This document shows, in pieces, positions 28,525 through 38,231 of a stretch of 64,000 nt of DNA. The position numbers and the translations under genes were made by a program. Every line of letters begins with the position of its first letter. The stretch's first letter is position 1. A model generated the notes under the pieces. It was given only the letters and a program-made list of their open reading frames with translations. It was not told the origin of the DNA and searched no databases. The DNA comes from Undibacterium piscinae (lineage in GTDB: Bacteria > Pseudomonadota > Gammaproteobacteria > Burkholderiales > Burkholderiaceae_D): the NCBI GenBank assembly GCA_003970805.2, contig CP051152.1, positions 310,001 through 374,000 on the forward strand. Reading direction: 5' to 3'.

Positions 28525-29737
28525 TTAAAGTATGCTGTTCATTAAGTCCGATAGCTCGGCTGAGCTGCAGTATCGCAAGCGGATCTCGGGTGTCTGATGC
28601 CATTGGGCGATGCGTATAATCGCAGTGCAGACATCTTGGGCCAGGGTTTGGCTGATCCGTGTACCTGGCTCCAGATGTAGCGCCTTTATTTCAAACACAC
28701 GTTCTTTGCGATGGGCTTTCGCATCCATGCGAGCGATTAATTTGCCACGCCTTAGAATGGGCAAAGTGAAGTAGCCATAACGTCGTTTTGCAGCGGGGGT
28801 GTAGCATTCGAGCTTGTAGTCGAAGTTGAATAATTCCATGGCGCGTTTTCTGTCCCAAACTACAGGATCGAATGGCGACAATACGCTAGTGGCGCTGGCG
28901 TTCAGTTTGCCATCACAGGCAAGTTGTAATAGGGCATGATGCTCGGGGTGAACATAGACAGGCGCATCCCATCCTTCCACCGATACGGTGAGTAACAATC
29001 CTTGCGCTGCCAATTTGCCTGCTTCACTTGCGGCGTTGAAGTTTTTCATCCGAAAGTAATCGGCGATCCATGAAGGCTTGGCTATACCCAGGGCGCGCAC
29101 TGCCAATAGTATCTGTTGGTGTTGGCAATCAAGAGGTGTTTTAAGATCTCGCTGATCATCCCATTGCGAATGAACGCGCTCACGCAGATTATAAATTCGT
29201 TGAAAATTCTGCCTTCTTGCAACCATCAATTCGCCGGTGGTGAAGAGTAATTCCAGTGCCCGTTTTTCCGGCTTCCATTCCCACCATCCTCCTGCTTTAC
29301 CGTCGGTTCGATCAAAATCAGAAGATTTGGTCTCTCCATGCTGCACGATGTGCTCTCGGATTTTGGCTACTTGTTCCTGGTTGTCCGATAGCCAGCGATG
29401 ATTGTATTTCCACGCTAATCCTTGCGGTGAGATCATCTGATGACGATATAGTCCGTAGTGCTCTATCGGTAGAAAGCTGGCCTCGTGCGACCAGTATTTC
29501 AAAAATTTTGGCTTCGGCGAGCAATTCATCGAGCCAGTTGCTGTTATATTCGCCGAGACGACTCCAGAGCACCAGATATGGACTGCGCGCAACCACACTG
29601 ATGCTGTCAATTTGTAAGGCGCCCATCTGACGGATCACCGCGAGTACATCGTCTTTATTGGCGATGCCCGGTCTGGGTCTTAGTAGGCCTTGTGCTGCTA
29701 GATGTAAGGCGCGGGCGGAACTTTGCGAAAGTTGCAT
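28525..29737 (-). pseudogene. YcaQ-family winged-helix DNA glycosylase-like protein, frameshifted
   Basis: Two overlapping frames together make one YcaQ-like protein (winged helix DNA-binding domain, DUF1006/HTH_42), a family of interstrand crosslink or alkylated-base glycosylases. The N-terminal frame starts MQLSQSSARALHLAAQGLL and reaches LDELLAEAKIFE; the second frame then gives YWSHEASFLPIEHYGLYRH, the family QxD/EAS-type region, and continues to NPFD-like LSPFDPVVWDRKRAMELFNF. The frame breaks at 29497-29499, where one extra T on the plus strand (GAAATAC in place of GAATAC on the coding strand) causes the shift. Downstream trpS is on the same strand but separate. Confidence 0.85.
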
Positions 29738-29765
29738 AGATCCGCCCGAGTAATATTGGAAGTGT

Positions 29766-30794
29766 TTAGAAGTGTTTCAGGCCTATCGCAGCCTTGACTT
29801 CATCGGTAGTCTTGGCGGCAATTTCCCTGGCTTTCTCGGTTCCTTGCTTAAGCATTTGCAGTACTTGCGCACGATCCTTTTCATACTCCTGACGGCGCTC
29901 ACGTATTGGTGCCAGCATGTCTTGCAAGATGGTTTCCAGTCGTGCCTTGACTTTACTGTCGCCCAAGCCGCCACGGGTGTAATGATCCTTCATTTCTTGC
30001 AGGGCAATCTTGTCGATGTCGAATGCATCGAGATAAGTAAACGCGATATTGCCTTCGATGTGACCCGGGTCTTCTACGCGTAAATGCAATGGGTCGGTAT
30101 AGACATTCTTCACCGCCGCCTTGATTTCTGCCGCGCTGGCGCTAAGGTTGATGCAGTTGCCTAAAGATTTGCTCATCTTCGCTTTGCCATCAATGCCTGG
30201 TAAACGACCGATTTCCGGTACCAATGCTTCGCATTCGACCAAAATATCTTGTTTCGCCAGACGATTGAAGCGACGCACGATTTCATTGGTCTGCTCTATC
30301 ATCGGGATCTGGTCTTCACCTACGGGTACCAGACTTGCCTTGAATGCCGTGATATCGGCGGCCTGACTGACCGGGTAAGTAAAAAAGCCTGCCGGAATAT
30401 CCCGTTCGAAATTGCGCAGTATGATTTCTTGCTTAATCGTAGGATTGCGCTCAAGACGCGCTACCGTTACCAGATTCATGTAGTAATAGGTCAGTTCCGT
30501 CAGCTCAGGAATTTGCGACTGGATGAAAATCGTCGATTTGCTTGGATCTATGCCGACAGCCAGATAATCCAATGCTACTTCCAGTACGTTGTTATGCACC
30601 TTGGCGGGGTCGTCCATGTTGTCGGTCAGAGCCTGGGCGTCGGCGATCATGATGTATTGCTCGTATTGATGCTGATATTTGACGCGATTACGCAAACTGC
30701 CGACGAAATGACCTAAATGCAGCGGACCGGTAGGGCGGTCGCCAGTCAAGATCAAATGTTGTTTTCCTGTTGCTGGTGTGGTGTCGTTGCTCAT
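29766..30794 (-). CDS. trpS: Tryptophanyl-tRNA synthetase
   Basis: Charges tRNA-Trp with tryptophan in the cytoplasm. The class I signatures are clear: HLGH in [18 protein letters not shown] (HIGH-type) and KMSKSLGN. About 342 residues fits the bacterial TrpS of the longer subgroup. I chose the ATG at 30794 ([13 protein letters not shown]); upstream codons are not family-like. The leader contains a promoter and an intrinsic-terminator-like hairpin 46 nt before the start, suggesting transcription attenuation. Confidence 0.95.
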   Translation of the reverse strand: MSNDTTPATGKQHLILTGDRPTGPLHLGHFVGSLRNRVKYQHQYEQYIMIADAQALTDNMDDPAKVHNNVLEVALDYLAVGIDPSKSTIFIQSQIPELTELTYYYMNLVTVARLERNPTIKQEIILRNFERDIPAGFFTYPVSQAADITAFKASLVPVGEDQIPMIEQTNEIVRRFNRLAKQDILVECEALVPEIGRLPGIDGKAKMSKSLGNCINLSASAAEIKAAVKNVYTDPLHLRVEDPGHIEGNIAFTYLDAFDIDKIALQEMKDHYTRGGLGDSKVKARLETILQDMLAPIRERRQEYEKDRAQVLQMLKQGTEKAREIAAKTTDEVKAAIGLKHF

Positions 30795-30839
30795 GCTTAG
30801 TTTCCGTAATGATGAATGCCGGTTAAATTGTCGGGGCAT

Positions 30840-30867
30840 AAAAAATGCCGCTCAGTTTGGCGGCATT
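30840..30867 (-). promoter_or_regulatory. Attenuator-type terminator in the trpS leader
   Basis: On the minus strand AATGCCGC pairs with GCGGCATT across an 8-nt loop and is directly followed by TTTTTT, then 46 nt to the trpS ATG. No minus-strand gene lies upstream to be terminated, so the structure sits in the trpS 5' leader. A segment TTGGCG near 30940 could pair with CGCCAA in the 5' arm and loop as an antiterminator. Confidence 0.6.
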
Positions 30868-30927
30868 GATCTGATTGGCTTCCATTGATCTTTTGAATTA
30901 TTCAAACTTGCGCGCACTTTGATTTGT

Positions 30928-30975
30928 TTAACTGCTGCGCCAATAGTTGTTTGAAATGGTATTTGCTTGATTCAT
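30928..30975 (-). CDS. Possible trpS leader peptide (15 residues)
   Basis: A short frame reads MNQANTISNNYWRSS then stop. Its end is reminiscent of the E. coli trp leader (WWRTS). It holds only one Trp codon and has no clear Shine-Dalgarno sequence; with the promoter below, the transcript would start at or next to the ATG, so it would have to be leaderless. Offered as a hypothesis. Confidence 0.3.
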   Translation of the reverse strand: MNQANTISNNYWRSS

Positions 30976-30981
30976 ATCCGA

Positions 30982-31011
30982 ATAATGCCGTTAGGGGCGG
31001 TTTTTTGTCAA
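30982..31011 (-). promoter_or_regulatory. Sigma-70 promoter for trpS
   Basis: TTGACA at 31011-31006 and CATTAT at 30987-30982 on the minus strand with an 18-nt spacer. The -35 is perfect, the -10 matches 4 of 6. Confidence 0.55.
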
Positions 31012-31070
31012 GGAATGTCTGTTGTCACGTGATAAAATAATGACTCAAATGATTACCCTTTAGTTGAAAA

Positions 31071-32033
31071 ATGACCGCAGCCATTTTGAAGTATTCCCCT
31101 CCGACCAAACTCATTATCGCCTCTCGTGAAAGCCGTCTCGCCATGTGGCAGGCTGAGCATGTACGCGATCGTTTGGCAGCACTCTACCCAGCATGCGAGA
31201 TAGAAATTCTCGGTATGACTACTCGTGGAGATCAAATTCTTGATCGTGCACTATCCAAGGTTGGCGGCAAAGGTTTGTTCGTCAAGGAACTGGAAGTGGC
31301 CATGGCAGAAGGTCGCGCTGATATCGCCGTGCACTCCTTAAAGGATGTGCCCATGGATTTACCGGAAGGTTTCTCCCTGGCCGCGATACTTGAGCGGGAA
31401 GATCCGCGTGACGCATTTGTTTCTAATGAGTATTCTTCATTGGATGAATTGCCTGAAGGTGCGATTGTCGGAACCAGTAGCCTGCGTCGTCAGGCTTTGA
31501 TCGCGGCTCGCTTTCCGCATTTAGTGATTCATCCCTTGCGTGGCAATCTCGATACCCGCCTGCGCAAACTCGATCAAGGCGAATATGCCGCAATTATCCT
31601 CGCCGCCGCCGGGTTGAAACGACTCGGTTTGCCAGAGCGTATACGGGCCTTCTTGCCTGCCGAGCAAAGTTTGCCGGCTGCCGGGCAGGGTGCCATGGCC
31701 ATAGAGATCGCGTCTAACCGACCAGAATTGATGGAATGGTTGGCGCCTCTTGATCATTTGCCGACTTCTCAGGCGGTGAGTGCAGAGCGTTCCGTATCTA
31801 AGGCTTTTGGCGGTAGTTGCCAGATTCCTTTAGCGGCGTTTGCCACCGTCAGTGACGGCAATATGTTCTTGCGCGCGATGGTCGCGACGCCAGACGGTCT
31901 GCGCGTTGCCAGTGCTGAAGTTCACGGTAAGGCCGATGCGTATATGGAACTCGGTTCGCAAGTGGTGCTTGCTTTGGCGGCGCAAGATGCAGAGTCTATT
32001 TTGGCAGTTTGCAAAACACAGATTACTGAGTAA
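31071..32033 (+). CDS. hemC: Porphobilinogen deaminase (hydroxymethylbilane synthase)
   Basis: Joins four porphobilinogen molecules into hydroxymethylbilane in tetrapyrrole synthesis. The 320-residue protein has the N-terminal [49 protein letters not shown] and [10 protein letters not shown] motifs, and the dipyrromethane cofactor Cys250 in [12 protein letters not shown]. It starts the hemC-hemD-hemX-hemY cluster, on the opposite strand to trpS with a 276-nt intergenic region. Confidence 0.97.
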   Translation: MTAAILKYSPPTKLIIASRESRLAMWQAEHVRDRLAALYPACEIEILGMTTRGDQILDRALSKVGGKGLFVKELEVAMAEGRADIAVHSLKDVPMDLPEGFSLAAILEREDPRDAFVSNEYSSLDELPEGAIVGTSSLRRQALIAARFPHLVIHPLRGNLDTRLRKLDQGEYAAIILAAAGLKRLGLPERIRAFLPAEQSLPAAGQGAMAIEIASNRPELMEWLAPLDHLPTSQAVSAERSVSKAFGGSCQIPLAAFATVSDGNMFLRAMVATPDGLRVASAEVHGKADAYMELGSQVVLALAAQDAESILAVCKTQITE

Positions 32034-32085
32034 TTTCTTGATCGAATCTTGTTTTTAATGTTGTCGGGTTACACGAAATAAATTG

Positions 32086-32859
32086 ATGCAAAAAAAGTCT
32101 GTCATTATTACTCGGCCGTTAGCTCAAGCTGGTGAATTTGCTAGAAGAGTGGAAGCGATCGGTCGTCATCCCGAAATCTTCCCTCTTTTAGAAATCCATG
32201 CCTTAGTCGATAATTCCGCCTTGGAAGCTGTGCTGTCGCAGCTTTCAGGATTTGCCTTGGTTGCTTTCGTTAGCCCTAACGCGATTGATGCGGTATTTCG
32301 ACATATTCACGAGTGGCCCGTACAAGTGCCTATTGCAGTGATGGGTGCTGGTAGTCGTGCCGCGCTCGCCGCGCATGGGGTTACTGACACGAGTTACGTG
32401 ATTATCAGTCCAAGCAATCCGGATCGAACCGATTCAGAGACCTTGCTTGATGATCTTAATCTGGAGCAGTTGTCCGGTAAGCAGGTGTTGATCGTAAGGG
32501 GGCAGAGCGGCCGTGAATTGCTAGGTGATGCGCTTAGGGCTCGATCCATAGGCGTGACTCAAATTGCTGCATATCGGCGTGACGCTCCTGCGTTATCGGA
32601 GCAAGTAAGGCAAAAATTTTCGAAGTTATTAGTGCAGGACAATGATTGGGTGGTGACAAGTACTGAGGCGCTCAAAACGATGTTGTCTTGGGCAGGCCAA
32701 GTGGGGATGCCTGATGGAGTGGCAAAAATGCAACGTCAGCATATCATTGTTCCACATGTCCGTATTGCAGAAAATGCGAAACTTTTTGGATTTCAAACCA
32801 TTACACTGACAGGATCAGGCGACGAACGTCTGCTTGTCGCGTTACAATCTCAATTATGA
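32086..32859 (+). CDS. hemD: Uroporphyrinogen-III synthase
   Basis: Cyclises hydroxymethylbilane with inversion of ring D. HemD sequences are poorly conserved, but VIITRPLAQAGEFARRVEAI, ALVAFVSPNAIDAVF and VLIVRGQSGRELLGDALRARS are typical and the position after hemC supports the call. I chose ATG 32086 over a TTG one codon earlier. The stop codon overlaps the hemX start as ATGA. Confidence 0.93.
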   Translation: MQKKSVIITRPLAQAGEFARRVEAIGRHPEIFPLLEIHALVDNSALEAVLSQLSGFALVAFVSPNAIDAVFRHIHEWPVQVPIAVMGAGSRAALAAHGVTDTSYVIISPSNPDRTDSETLLDDLNLEQLSGKQVLIVRGQSGRELLGDALRARSIGVTQIAAYRRDAPALSEQVRQKFSKLLVQDNDWVVTSTEALKTMLSWAGQVGMPDGVAKMQRQHIIVPHVRIAENAKLFGFQTITLTGSGDERLLVALQSQL

Positions 32860-34016
32860 GCGAACCGCAACCATCCCAAGACGCCGTATCGACGGCCAAT
32901 TCGACTAAATCTGCTGAAAATCCAGCGGGCAACTCTGCATTGCCAGAGCAAAGCCCGGTTTGGCAGCAGCCCCTATACCTGATATCAGGCGTGCTGACAT
33001 TATTGTTGGCCACTCAATGGTGGACTTCGCAAAATCAGATATCGAGTCTGCGTGAAGAGGTTGCGCGCCGTCTGCAAAATGCAGAAACTAGCAGCAGCGA
33101 AACCAAGATAGTGGCGAAAACGGTGCAAGAAGCATTTAAAGAGACTCAGTCCAAGGTTATTTTGCTTGAGGGTAAGCAAATGGAGTCGCAGAGTCAGCAG
33201 CTTGCTTTGGAGCAGCTATATCAGGATTTATCTAAGAATCGTGACGAGTGGGCATTGGCGGAAATTGAGCAGGTATTGGCCACTGCCAGTCAGCAATTGC
33301 AATTGGCGGGAAATGTGCAAGGTGCTTTGATCGCTTTGCAAAATGCCGACAATCGATTGGCTAAATCAGAAAAGCCACAATTTATAGCGATTCGCCGTGC
33401 GATTGCCAAGGATATTGAGCGACTCAAGTCATTGCCTATACTCGATCTCACCGGGGTTGCTTTGCGTCTTGATAGCGTCATTGCCCAAGTTGATCATATT
33501 CCCTTATGGTCGGACGAGAAATCTGTGGTAACGGCTACGCCGCCCAAGGCACCATTGCGCGTGCTTCCAAAGTCCTCCACCCTTAATGCGAAAAACGGTA
33601 CGGCTCGCACTGGTGATGAGTCGGTGGAAAGCACCTGGACTATGCGTATTCAGGATGCGTGGCAAAGTTTTTCAAGTGAAATGATGACGGAGGTCCGGCA
33701 GTTGATGAGAGTGCGCAATGTCGAGACACCGGACGCCTTGTTGCTTACACCATCGCAAGCCTACTTCGCCCGTGAAAACCTCAAGTTAAGATTGCTCAAT
33801 GCACGACTGGCATTACTCTCCAGAAATGAAGATGCCTTCCGCAGTGATATGATTTCTGCGCAAGATGCCATCACTAAGTATTTTGATGCGCGCACTAAGC
33901 AGGCGCAAACCGTCCAGGCCTTATTACGTCAGGTGCAGGGCAGTAATTTATCAATAGAAATGCCGACATTGGCGGATAGTCTCAATGCAGTGCGCAATTA
34001 TAAAGTGAAGCCATAA
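32856..34016 (+). CDS. hemX: HemX-family membrane protein (uroporphyrinogen-III C-methyltransferase-like)
   Basis: A 386-residue protein with an N-terminal polar tail (Ser/Asn/Pro-rich), one membrane helix (QPLYLISGVLTLLLATQWW), a periplasmic coiled-coil with many Gln/Glu residues (ISSLREEVARRLQNAETSS and beyond) and a C-terminal HemX domain (DEWALAEIEQVLATASQQLQ; later DAWQSFSSEMMTEVRQLMRVRN). Despite the database name it lacks the SAM-binding methyltransferase fold; its role in heme synthesis is unclear. It is translationally coupled to hemD and followed after 1 nt by hemY. Confidence 0.92.
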   Translation: MSEPQPSQDAVSTANSTKSAENPAGNSALPEQSPVWQQPLYLISGVLTLLLATQWWTSQNQISSLREEVARRLQNAETSSSETKIVAKTVQEAFKETQSKVILLEGKQMESQSQQLALEQLYQDLSKNRDEWALAEIEQVLATASQQLQLAGNVQGALIALQNADNRLAKSEKPQFIAIRRAIAKDIERLKSLPILDLTGVALRLDSVIAQVDHIPLWSDEKSVVTATPPKAPLRVLPKSSTLNAKNGTARTGDESVESTWTMRIQDAWQSFSSEMMTEVRQLMRVRNVETPDALLLTPSQAYFARENLKLRLLNARLALLSRNEDAFRSDMISAQDAITKYFDARTKQAQTVQALLRQVQGSNLSIEMPTLADSLNAVRNYKVKP

Positions 34017-34017
34017 C

Positions 34018-35214
34018 ATGCGACTCTTTATCCGGCTCCTGATTCTTTTTTCGCTTGCGGTTGGTTTGGCAATTGGTGCGCGTTTCAATCCTGGTAACGT
34101 GGTTTTATTTTATCCTCCGTACCGGGTTGATCTGTCGTTAAATTTCTTCTTGTTTTTAACTTTGCTGGTCTTTGTTGTCATTTATTTTGTGCTGCGGACA
34201 CTGGCGGCGACTCGCGAGATGCCAGAGAAAGTCGTGGCTTATCGAAAAAATAAACTGGAAAGAGACAGTAACAAGGCCTTGCGAGACGCACTAAAATCTT
34301 TGTTTGAGGGGCGTTTTGGACGCGCCGAAAAGGCAGCCTCACAAGCTGTCAATTTGCCCGATAACGTCGGTGTGGCTGCTTTGATTGGCGCGCGTGCCGC
34401 GCATCATATGGGACAGTTTGAACGTCGGGATATGTGGCTTTCCAGTATCGAGAACGATCAGGCATATAAAACGGCTCGCTTGGTAAGCATGACGGAATTG
34501 CTGGTTGATCAGCATAAAGCGGAAGATGCCTTGTCCGCGGTGAAAGAGCTCAATGCCAGTGGCACGCGGCATATCCAGGTATTACGTTGGTCATTAAAAG
34601 CCCATCAACAAGCTAAAAACTGGAGTGAGGTTTTAAAGCTAGTCAGAACTTTGGATAAACATAAGGCATTGCATCCAGCTTTATCAAGTCGACTCAGGGA
34701 ATTAGCTTACGAGGATATGCTGAAGAATCAAGTCCATGATGCCGAGTCATTGCGGCGAGTTTGGTACGAAATTCCATCGGCTGAACGCAAGACTCGCTTC
34801 GTTGCCTATGCAGGTGCCACCGCTTTTAATGCTAGTGGACTGCATGATGAAGCTAGGGTTGTCATCGAGAAAGCATTGGAGGAAGAGTGGGACGATCGTT
34901 TAATGCGTGCCTATCGTGATGCTTCATCCGCTGAAGGGTCTGCATCACTATTGTCACAAATAGAGCATTGTGAGCACTGGAAAGAACAACGTCCAACTGA
35001 CCCTGAGCTTGCCTTAACCTTGGGTGCGCTGTGTTTCAAACAGAAGCTATGGGGCAAGGCGCAGCGTCATATGGAGCAAGCTTTATCGGATGCGCTTGAA
35101 TCCAGAACCGTTCGTGAAGCCAATCTGAAGCTGGCACAGTTGCATGAAGCGCTGGGGCAAGTTGACGAGGCGGCTCACCATTATCGGCAATGTGCGATTG
35201 CAACAGTGCTGTAG
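34018..35214 (+). CDS. hemY: HemY TPR-containing membrane protein of the heme cluster
   Basis: A 398-residue protein with two N-terminal membrane helices (LFIRLLILFSLAVGLAIGA and LNFFLFLTLLVFVVIYFVL) and a cytoplasmic or periplasmic array of TPR-like helices, including ALKSLFEGRFGRAEKAAS and LALTLGALCFKQKLWGKAQRHMEQAL. This is the proteobacterial HemY found next to hemX; it is unrelated to the Bacillus HemY oxidase. Its precise role is not established. It begins immediately after hemX. Confidence 0.93.
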   Translation: MRLFIRLLILFSLAVGLAIGARFNPGNVVLFYPPYRVDLSLNFFLFLTLLVFVVIYFVLRTLAATREMPEKVVAYRKNKLERDSNKALRDALKSLFEGRFGRAEKAASQAVNLPDNVGVAALIGARAAHHMGQFERRDMWLSSIENDQAYKTARLVSMTELLVDQHKAEDALSAVKELNASGTRHIQVLRWSLKAHQQAKNWSEVLKLVRTLDKHKALHPALSSRLRELAYEDMLKNQVHDAESLRRVWYEIPSAERKTRFVAYAGATAFNASGLHDEARVVIEKALEEEWDDRLMRAYRDASSAEGSASLLSQIEHCEHWKEQRPTDPELALTLGALCFKQKLWGKAQRHMEQALSDALESRTVREANLKLAQLHEALGQVDEAAHHYRQCAIATVL

Positions 35215-35256
35215 TCATAAATCTATTGCAATGCACAAATTTTGTCCGATATTGGA

Positions 35257-35262
35257 TATAAT
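35257..35262 (+). promoter_or_regulatory. Possible -10 element for ppa
   Basis: A perfect TATAAT lies 39 nt before the ppa start. I find no matching -35 hexamer at a normal distance, so the call is tentative. Confidence 0.35.
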
Positions 35263-35301
35263 CTCACCGATATTACTGAACTTTTACCTTGAAAGAGCAA
35301 C

Positions 35302-35838
35302 ATGAGCTTGAATAACGTACCTGCAGGTCGTGATCTACCTAATGATTTTAATGTCATCATTGAAATTCCAATGAATGCCGATCCAATTAAGTATGAAGTG
35401 GATAAAGAAAGTGGCGCGATTTTTGTTGATCGTTTCATGGGTACTGCGATGCATTATCCTTGCAACTACGGTTATGTTCCTCAAACGATTGCCGGTGATG
35501 GCGATCCGGTCGATGTGTTGGTCATTACCCCATTTCCGTTGATTCCTGGTGTTGTGGTTCGTTGCCGTCCTATCGGCATTTTGAATATGACAGATGAGGC
35601 TGGCAAAGACGGTAAAGTATTGGCAGTTCCTATCGATAAGATCTTGCCTATCTACACGCACTGGCAGAAGCCGGAAGATATGAATGAGTTGCGCTTGCGA
35701 CAAATCCAACATTTCTTTGAACATTACAAAGATTTGGAAAAAGGTAAATGGGTTAAGGTCGATGGTTGGGGTGGTGTCGACGAAGCCAAAGCAGAAATTC
35801 TTGAAGGCGTAGAAAACTACAAGAAATCAATCGCTTAA
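35302..35838 (+). CDS. ppa: Inorganic pyrophosphatase (family I)
   Basis: Hydrolyses pyrophosphate released by biosynthetic reactions. The 178-residue length is standard for the small hexameric bacterial form. Active-site motifs are [37 protein letters not shown] and [10 protein letters not shown], which includes the metal-binding Asp signature. A terminator follows directly. It is likely its own transcription unit between hemY and the convergent kinase gene. Confidence 0.97.
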   Translation: MSLNNVPAGRDLPNDFNVIIEIPMNADPIKYEVDKESGAIFVDRFMGTAMHYPCNYGYVPQTIAGDGDPVDVLVITPFPLIPGVVVRCRPIGILNMTDEAGKDGKVLAVPIDKILPIYTHWQKPEDMNELRLRQIQHFFEHYKDLEKGKWVKVDGWGGVDEAKAEILEGVENYKKSIA

Positions 35839-35861
35839 GCTGTTAAATTGATTTGGTAAAT

Positions 35862-35890
35862 AAAAAAGCACATTTTGAATGTGCTTTTTT
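35862..35890 (+). terminator. Terminator between ppa and the convergent kinase gene
   Basis: AAAAAAGCACATT pairs with AATGTGCTTTTTT around a TTG loop. A-run and T-run on both sides make it bidirectional, serving ppa and the minus-strand kinase gene. Confidence 0.9.
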
Positions 35891-35926
35891 ATTGCCTGAA
35901 AATTAAAAATTTATATTGTATTGATT

Positions 35927-36964
35927 TTATTTAAGTAGTGAGTTTGCAAGCACCGCTGCCGCAATGAGGATGGCAATGCAGCTTAACCAGAACAAGGTAC
36001 TTCTTTTTCCGGTCTCCTGGCCTTCGTTGCTCGATTGGGTGTTCATTGATTGGCGTTTTCGTTTTAAACGTAAATCTCTTGCCAAAAATTTTTGTAGTGC
36101 TTCAGCCATTTCTGTCGCAGTCTTATAGCGTGCGGTAGGGTCTTTCTGCATTGCCTTCATGACTATCTGGGAGAGTCTTTCCGGTATCTTTGCGCTAATT
36201 TCTGTCGGGGATTTAGGTGTTTTGTTGGCGATCTGATAAAGTAATTTATCGATGTCATGTGACTGAAAAGGTTTTTGCAAGGTCAGCATTTCATACATAA
36301 CTGCGCCAAGCGAGTAAATATCGGTTGAGGCAGTAACCGCTTGTCCTAGAGCTTGCTCTCTTGACATATAGTTGGGCGTCCCAAGGATATTATTGTTAAA
36401 CAGGGTTTCGCCTGGGTTGCCTTTGTCGTCAAGCACGCGATTAGGCGTGCGCGCAATCCCAAAATCCACAACTTTCGGTTGTTTATTGGGGAGGATGAAG
36501 ATATTTGCCGGCTTGATATCTCTATGAATCACCGAGTGTTCATGTGCATAGGCAAGCGCTTCTGCAACTTTACAGATGATGTTGGCAATTTCTATGATGT
36601 CAAAGCGTTTCCCGCTTGCCATCAGTTCCCGCAGATCCTTGCCTTGCAAGAACTCCATCGCAATAAAAGTTGTTCCACCTTCGCTTGAAGCATCGTAGAT
36701 GGTCACTATGTTGGGATGAGACAGGCGTCCGGCAGCTCTGGCCTCATTGATAAACTGCTGCTCCCTTTGTTTTTTGTCAGCGATTCCGACTGAATTTGAT
36801 AGCACTTTAATGGCGACATCTCTGTCAATGACCGGATCGTGTCCTAAAAATATTGTTCCGTTAGATCCTTTTCCAAGACTTTCGGTAATGGAAAAACGTC
36901 CTATTCTTCTGATTGCTACGGGTGTTCCGTTGGGCGTGGTGGATGGTGGGGTGGTCGGTATCAT
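35927..36964 (-). CDS. Membrane-anchored Ser/Thr protein kinase
   Basis: A Hanks-type kinase with the full catalytic set: glycine loop LGKGSNGTIFLG, ATP-binding Lys in DVAIKVLS, IHRDIKPANIF catalytic loop, VVDFGIART metal-binding DFG and GTPNYMSREQA activation segment. A basic linker (LRLKRKRQ) and a single C-terminal membrane helix (LFWLSCIAILIAAAVLANSLL) follow, with no extracellular sensor domain. I chose ATG 36964; a TTG at 37012 would add 16 codons. The next gene on the same strand is a FemAB-like protein 60 nt upstream; a shared role in the cell envelope is possible but not shown. Confidence 0.92.
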   Translation of the reverse strand: MIPTTPPSTTPNGTPVAIRRIGRFSITESLGKGSNGTIFLGHDPVIDRDVAIKVLSNSVGIADKKQREQQFINEARAAGRLSHPNIVTIYDASSEGGTTFIAMEFLQGKDLRELMASGKRFDIIEIANIICKVAEALAYAHEHSVIHRDIKPANIFILPNKQPKVVDFGIARTPNRVLDDKGNPGETLFNNNILGTPNYMSREQALGQAVTASTDIYSLGAVMYEMLTLQKPFQSHDIDKLLYQIANKTPKSPTEISAKIPERLSQIVMKAMQKDPTARYKTATEMAEALQKFLARDLRLKRKRQSMNTQSSNEGQETGKRSTLFWLSCIAILIAAAVLANSLLK

Positions 36965-37024
36965 TTGTACAGCATGCCTTGCCCTGAATGAAATTTCAAG
37001 TCTTTGATACAAGCGTTACATAAA

Positions 37025-38191
37025 TTATTTGTCAATACCGGTTTTAAATGGATTGTGGTCATATAATTCATTCATATACTGCTCTATGCCAACTTTCTCT
37101 CTTTGTAAAAATAGCGCTACCGCATCGGAAAATGCAGGTTCGCTTAAGTGGTGGGCGGAATAGGTTTTTTTTGGTAAAAAACCGCGAGCTATTTTGTGCT
37201 CACCCTGAGCTCCGCCTTCGAAATTTTTTATTTTATTCTCAATGCAAAATTCTATCGCTTGATAATAGGCGGTCACGAAGTGCAGGCATGGGACGGTTTC
37301 CAGTGCACCCCAATATCGCCCAAATACGGTGGTTTCGTTATGGACGATTAACGAAGATGCAATCGCTTTGCCATTTTTTCTGGCGACGATCAAATGCAAA
37401 TGCTCTGGCATCGTAGTGCCTATGCGCAGAAAGAAGTTGAGATTCAGATACGGCGTTGATCTATGCTCCAGGTAGGTCTGGTCATAACAAGACTTAAAGA
37501 ATATCCAGTCAGCCTCTGTGATGTTTTTGCCTTGTATTTGCTGAAAAGTGACGCCTTGTTCAGCCACTTTGCGTCGTTCGGCCCTGATATTTTTCCGCTT
37601 TTTTTGTTCTAGCGTGGATAGGAAATGCTCGAAATCATGGTACGACTGGTTTTTCCAGTGAAACTGCAGGCCTTCTCGGATTAAATATCCGGCATCATGC
37701 AGCAGTCGCGCTTCCTGTTGCGTCGAAAATAAAATATGAGTGGATGAAAAATTGCCGTCACTTCTGAAACCGGCCAGTCCGTTAAGCAGGGCGTGTCGGG
37801 CCGAAGTATCTCTTGCCAGCAGGCGAGAACCTGTTACAGGAGTAAAAGGAATTGCGGAAAGTAATTTCGGGTAATAATTGAGACCATTTCTCTGGTAGGC
37901 CTCGGCCCATGCCCAATCAAAGACGTATTCTCCGTAAGAATGCGTCTTTTCATAAAGTGGCAGTGCCGCGGCAAGACCGTGATCATCCCAAAGAGTCAGA
38001 TAGCAGACTCGCCATCCGGTCGTTACGCTCGCACCGCCGGATTCGTGTAGCGCATGCAGGAAGGCGTACGACAGGAAAGGATTGGGGTTGGCTTGTAGTG
38101 AGACTAAGTAATCCCATATTTCCCGCTCAACATCTTTCAGGGAATCGATGATGCGCATGCGATAATGTGACTGATAAGAAGTTAGGTTCAT
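37025..38191 (-). CDS. GNAT/FemAB-like protein (DUF482, PF04339)
   Basis: A 388-residue protein of the FemAB-like group within the GNAT fold, recognisable by LQANPNPFLSYAFLHALHES, YGEYVFDWAWAEAYQRNGLN, YYPKLLSAIPFTPVTGSR and the C-terminal FEGGAQGEHKIARGFLPKKT. The substrate is unknown; peptidoglycan biosynthesis is the usual database guess. I chose ATG 38191 (MNLTSYQSH); a TTG at 38203 and the internal MRIIDS are alternatives. nadE is divergent, 40 nt away. Confidence 0.88.
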   Translation of the reverse strand: MNLTSYQSHYRMRIIDSLKDVEREIWDYLVSLQANPNPFLSYAFLHALHESGGASVTTGWRVCYLTLWDDHGLAAALPLYEKTHSYGEYVFDWAWAEAYQRNGLNYYPKLLSAIPFTPVTGSRLLARDTSARHALLNGLAGFRSDGNFSSTHILFSTQQEARLLHDAGYLIREGLQFHWKNQSYHDFEHFLSTLEQKKRKNIRAERRKVAEQGVTFQQIQGKNITEADWIFFKSCYDQTYLEHRSTPYLNLNFFLRIGTTMPEHLHLIVARKNGKAIASSLIVHNETTVFGRYWGALETVPCLHFVTAYYQAIEFCIENKIKNFEGGAQGEHKIARGFLPKKTYSAHHLSEPAFSDAVALFLQREKVGIEQYMNELYDHNPFKTGIDK

Positions 38192-38231
38192 TTTTACATT
38201 CAATTTCGATTAAAAATATTTAAAAGCTACT

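Noticed and set aside
30840..31011. T-box riboswitch as the explanation of the trpS leader
   Set aside because: No T-box consensus (TGGNACCGCG-like) is visible and the leader is too short; T-boxes are essentially absent from betaproteobacteria.
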